DNA of 24,114 nucleotides. Origin: JBBIGV01 sp037447335 (GTDB lineage: Bacteria > Bacteroidota > Ignavibacteria > Ignavibacteriales > Ignavibacteriaceae). Below the pieces are notes generated by a model, which worked only from the letters and a program-made list of their open reading frames with translations, was not told where the DNA came from and made no database searches. How positions within the stretch are numbered: the first letter of the stretch is position 1; every line of letters begins with the position of its first letter. Positions 21,387 to 24,114 of this stretch are shown piece by piece. Made by a program: the position numbers and the translations under genes. Location: positions 1 to 24,114 of the forward strand of contig JBBIGV010000057.1 of assembly GCA_037447335.1 (NCBI GenBank). The letters are read 5' to 3'.

Positions 21387-21514
21387 TTTTCCCGCTTTCC
21401 TTTATTGTATTCTTCGTGTGTATAAACACCTTTGACAAATATTGTTTTTCCTTCAAAGAAATCTACCGAATAAATAGATTTCCTCGTATCTCTAAAATTC
21501 CGGAATAATTTTTT
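21383..21514 (-). pseudogene. HigB-type toxin, only the C-terminal part remaining
   Basis: An open frame without a start reads FRDTRKSIYSVDFFEGKTIF, VKGVYTHEEYNKGKREK, then TGA. The I-x-V-K-G-V-x-T-H-x-E-Y-x-K-G ending is the HigB mRNA-interferase signature, with the His-Glu-Tyr segment. A TGA at 21515-21517 precedes it and no N-terminal half is recognisable further upstream. It overlaps the higA start by four bases, the usual toxin-first higBA order. Confidence 0.7.
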
Positions 21515-21661
21515 TCAGCACAATAGGAGATAATAATCAATATAAGTTTGGGCTGTCTGATGGGATGCATCTTCAAGTTCACTTCAGATATATCCTCAGA
21601 TTTGATGGAGAAAATGAGCCCCAAAAGTTATATATTGACATCCCTAAAAAGCACAAAAACT

Positions 21662-23794
21662 ATGGCAGCGAAAGAATTACTAAAAAAATACCGATCGCCT
21701 GAAAACTTTTTTAACCGCGATTTAAGCTGGGTTGAATTCAACCGGCGTGTTTTGGATGAAGCGCTCAATCCTGAATTGCCTCTTCTTGAAAAGGTCAAGT
21801 TTCTTGCAATCTTTCACAGTAACCTTGATGAATTTTATATGATACGTGTCTCGGGGCTGAAAGAACAAATTGCTGCGAATGTTCTTGAACCAACTATTGA
21901 CGGACTTACGCCGCTTGAGCAGGTCCAAAAAATTGAAAAGACAGTCCGAACTCTGTTAAAAACAGCTACAGACCTCTGGCTTAATGAGATTATACCGTCT
22001 TTAAAAGATAACGGGGTTGAGATTTGCGATTACGATAATTTTTCAGATTCTGAAAAAGAAGTTCTTACTCTGTACTTCAAAAAAGAAATTTATCCCGTCC
22101 TCACACCTCTTGCTTTTGATCCGGGCAGACCGTTCCCTTATATCTCGAACTTAAGTCTCAGTCTTGCCGTCCTGATTCGTAAACCGAACGGCGAAAATCA
22201 TTTTGCCAGGGTAAAAGTTCCAAATGTATTTCCGCGCCTGCTGCAAATTGACAACATTTTGCATCCTGATAGAAAACCAATCCACAACGGGAATTTCTCA
22301 GCAAGGTTTATCTGGCTTGGAGATATAATCAAAGCCAATCTTCATTTGCTTTTTCCCGGGCTTGAAGTGCTTGAAGCCCATCGTTTCAGAATTACACGCG
22401 ATACAGATATTGAATTACAGGAAGATGAAGCTGATGATCTGCTGCGGGTAATTGAGGAGAATATACGTCAGAGAAGATTCGGCAGTGTTGTGCGTTTGGA
22501 AGTAGCAAGTCGTATGCCTGATTTCATGCTGGAAACTTTGATGGAAAATCTTCAGATAACCCGTGATGATATTCATGTTATGGAAGGTCATCTGGGCTTA
22601 AGCGATGTTATGATTCTCTATAATCTGCCGCTTCATCAGCTTAAGCAGAAACCTTACTACCCGGTTATCCCAAAAACATTTGAAGAGGAAGAGGATATCT
22701 TTTCAATAATCCGGCAGAAAGATATTCTCCTTCATCATCCTTATCATTCATTTTCACCGGTAATAGATTTCATCAAACAGGCTGCACGCGACCCCGACGT
22801 TCTGGCAATCAAGCAAACGCTTTACAGGGTTGGGTCAAACTCGCCCATTGTTAAATATCTTATTGAAGCCGCCGAGCGCGGTAAGCAGGTAGCTGTACTC
22901 GTTGAGCTTAAAGCAAGGTTTGATGAAGAGAACAATATCTTCTGGGCGCGCGAACTTGAAAAGGTTGGTGTGCATGTGGTTTATGGTTTGGTCGGACTGA
23001 AAACTCATGCAAAGATGACTCTTATCGTAAGAAAAGAATCGGATGGATTAAAAAGATACGTGCATATGTCAACCGGCAATTATAACGCATCAACCGCAAA
23101 GTTGTATACTGATCTCGGGTTGTTTACCGATGATGAAGATATTGCAACCGATGTAACTGATGTATTCAATTATCTTACCGGTTATTCAAAACAGCAGAAA
23201 TTTAAAAAGCTTATCGTAGCTCCAATAAGCATGCGCGAAAAGATGATATCATTGATCTTACGTGAAGTTGATAATGTTCAGGCTGGCGGTGAAGGAAGAA
23301 TAATCCTCAAACTCAATTCAATTGTTGATCCGGCAGTAATAGCTGCACTTTATGAAGCCTCAAATTGTGGTGTAAAGATAGAACTTGTTGTGAGGGGGAT
23401 ATGCTGTCTTGTTCCAGGTTTGCCGGGTATAAGTGAGAATATCAGAGTATTGAGTATTGTCGGAAGATATCTTGAGCACAGCAGGGTTTTTTATTTTTAT
23501 AACAACGGCGAGGAAGATATTTATCTGAGCAGCGCCGATATAATGCAGCGTAACCTTGATCGCAGGGTTGAGATTGTTTTTCCGCTTGAAGACCCGCAGC
23601 TTAAATCTGAAATTATGAGTACTCTTATCAAAAGCACGTTTAAGGATAATGTTAAAGCACGGATACTTAATCCTGATATGACTTACAGCCTTATTCAGCC
23701 AATGGATGGAAAGAAACGTGTTGACTCGCAGGAATGGATGATGAACCATACAATAAAAGCTTTAGGCAGCTTAACTAAGTCTAAGATAAGGTAG
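21662..23794 (+). CDS. ppk1: Polyphosphate kinase 1
   Basis: 710 residues from the ATG at 21662 (MAAKELLKKYRSPENFFNRD); in-frame ATGs at 21548, 21605 and 21614 would add 16-38 residues not typical of the family, and no start has a good Shine-Dalgarno. PPK1 reversibly makes inorganic polyphosphate from ATP. The domains follow in order: N-terminal helical domain (FFNRDLSWVEFNRRVLDEAL), head domain (PVLTPLAFDPGRPFPYISNL), then two phospholipase-D-like catalytic domains with AIKQTLYRVGSNSPIV, VELKARFDEENNI, LKTHAKMTLIV (His 449, the autophosphorylated histidine by alignment to E. coli His 435) and YVHMSTGNYN (His 468, matching His 454). The C-terminal DRRVEIVFPLEDP is also conserved. It stands alone, downstream of decayed toxin-antitoxin genes. 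Confidence 0.96.
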   Translation: MAAKELLKKYRSPENFFNRDLSWVEFNRRVLDEALNPELPLLEKVKFLAIFHSNLDEFYMIRVSGLKEQIAANVLEPTIDGLTPLEQVQKIEKTVRTLLKTATDLWLNEIIPSLKDNGVEICDYDNFSDSEKEVLTLYFKKEIYPVLTPLAFDPGRPFPYISNLSLSLAVLIRKPNGENHFARVKVPNVFPRLLQIDNILHPDRKPIHNGNFSARFIWLGDIIKANLHLLFPGLEVLEAHRFRITRDTDIELQEDEADDLLRVIEENIRQRRFGSVVRLEVASRMPDFMLETLMENLQITRDDIHVMEGHLGLSDVMILYNLPLHQLKQKPYYPVIPKTFEEEEDIFSIIRQKDILLHHPYHSFSPVIDFIKQAARDPDVLAIKQTLYRVGSNSPIVKYLIEAAERGKQVAVLVELKARFDEENNIFWARELEKVGVHVVYGLVGLKTHAKMTLIVRKESDGLKRYVHMSTGNYNASTAKLYTDLGLFTDDEDIATDVTDVFNYLTGYSKQQKFKKLIVAPISMREKMISLILREVDNVQAGGEGRIILKLNSIVDPAVIAALYEASNCGVKIELVVRGICCLVPGLPGISENIRVLSIVGRYLEHSRVFYFYNNGEEDIYLSSADIMQRNLDRRVEIVFPLEDPQLKSEIMSTLIKSTFKDNVKARILNPDMTYSLIQPMDGKKRVDSQEWMMNHTIKALGSLTKSKIR

Positions 23795-23918
23795 CTGACT
23801 GTAACTGAAATGCCAGATTTTTACCAAAGGCACTCATTCGGAGGAAAAACTGTCATATCTATAATTCAATTACTTCAATTCAATTTACCCCATATTAAAA
23901 CTTCACCCTATTGATATT

Positions 23919-23962
23919 ACTCAATCTGTTGAGTAAATTTACTCAATCAATTGAGCAAATAT
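23919..23962. promoter_or_regulatory. Two tandem 22-bp palindromic sites, operator-like
   Basis: ACTCAATCTGTTGAG plus seven bases (23919-23940) is directly followed by ACTCAATCAATTGAG plus seven similar bases (23941-23962). Each unit holds a CTCAA...TTGAG dyad, and 22-bp spacing puts both on the same face of the helix. The array ends one base before the ATG of the ATPase remnant, so a bound protein would block its expression. Confidence 0.65.
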
Positions 23963-23963
23963 T

Positions 23964-24065
23964 ATGTTTGAAAGAAATCAATTATCTGCATTAAGAGAAA
24001 GAATTGAAGGGAAAAAGAATTTAATACAGGTTATAACCGGACCCCGGCAATCGGGAAAAACCTGA
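23964..24065 (+). pseudogene. Truncated AAA/DUF4143-type ATPase
   Basis: 33 codons reading MFERNQLSALRERIEGKKNL then IQVITGPRQSGKT, followed at once by TGA. This is the exact N-terminus of the DUF4143-type P-loop ATPases, which continue for about 380 residues; the sequence stops right after the Walker A motif. The DNA that follows, to the end of the window, shows no continuation in any frame that I can recognise, so it is a deletion rather than a point mutation. Start codon and upstream operator-like array are preserved. The rest of the stretch from 23795 to 23918 shows no gene. Confidence 0.7.
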
Positions 24066-24114
24066 CTTTCAACACCACAGGAAAAGGTGAGTAGAAAATT
24101 TTGATTTTATTATT

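Overview
The window looks like part of an AT-rich chromosome from the Ignavibacteria / wider Bacteroidota-Chlorobiota group, probably a groundwater or sediment lineage. This is inferred from three things: the ribosomal/translation gene order rplM-rpsI-rpsB-tsf-pyrH-frr, a ribosomal S2 with a long charged tail, and the abundance of short GC-rich palindromes and type IIG restriction genes. No rRNA, tRNA or CRISPR array was seen.

Layout. (1) About 1-8400 is an accessory, defence-like island, almost all on the minus strand: a large type IIG restriction-modification enzyme (5056-7827), a small putative PD-(D/E)XK protein, a DUF559/Vsr-like nuclease, a ParE-type toxin-antitoxin pair, a broken HicAB pair, a frameshifted DUF2335 gene and a REP-associated transposase (RAYT). 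Between these genes lie repeated relics of the 3' end of type IIG genes. (2) 8520-12704 is the conserved translation/nucleotide block, minus strand, with a good promoter before rplM and a strong intrinsic terminator between tsf and pyrH. (3) 12894-15991 holds a single-pass membrane protein, an extended SDR epimerase/dehydratase and a bacterial deoxyhypusine-synthase-like enzyme. (4) 16150-20432 is a potassium-uptake operon: trkA followed by two tandem trkH paralogues. (5) 20539-24114 holds a second RAYT, the ruins of a HigBA pair, polyphosphate kinase ppk1, and a truncated DUF4143-type ATPase behind a tandem palindromic operator-like site.

The most interesting structure is non-genic. Two RAYT genes each carry their own GTAG-footed REP palindrome in frame at the same place in the protein, just after the HUH motif, and have a further copy adjacent. 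One of these REPs also sits in frame inside the type IIG enzyme, and REP copies supply the TAG stop codon of three open frames. Separately, a 155-bp block that reads identically at three sites (A, B, C) is the type IIG C-terminal tail with two in-frame palindromic insertions; it is embedded in tails whose outer ends have diverged. Together this looks like small palindromic elements colonising coding sequence, plus local spread or gene conversion of restriction-gene 3' ends that partition a defence island into cassettes.

Many accessory genes are decayed: hicA has an in-frame TAA, higA a frameshift and a REP truncation, higB is 5'-truncated, DUF2335 has an A9 frameshift, the DUF4143 ATPase stops just after its Walker A motif, and the type IIG gene has a TAA just before its normal tail.
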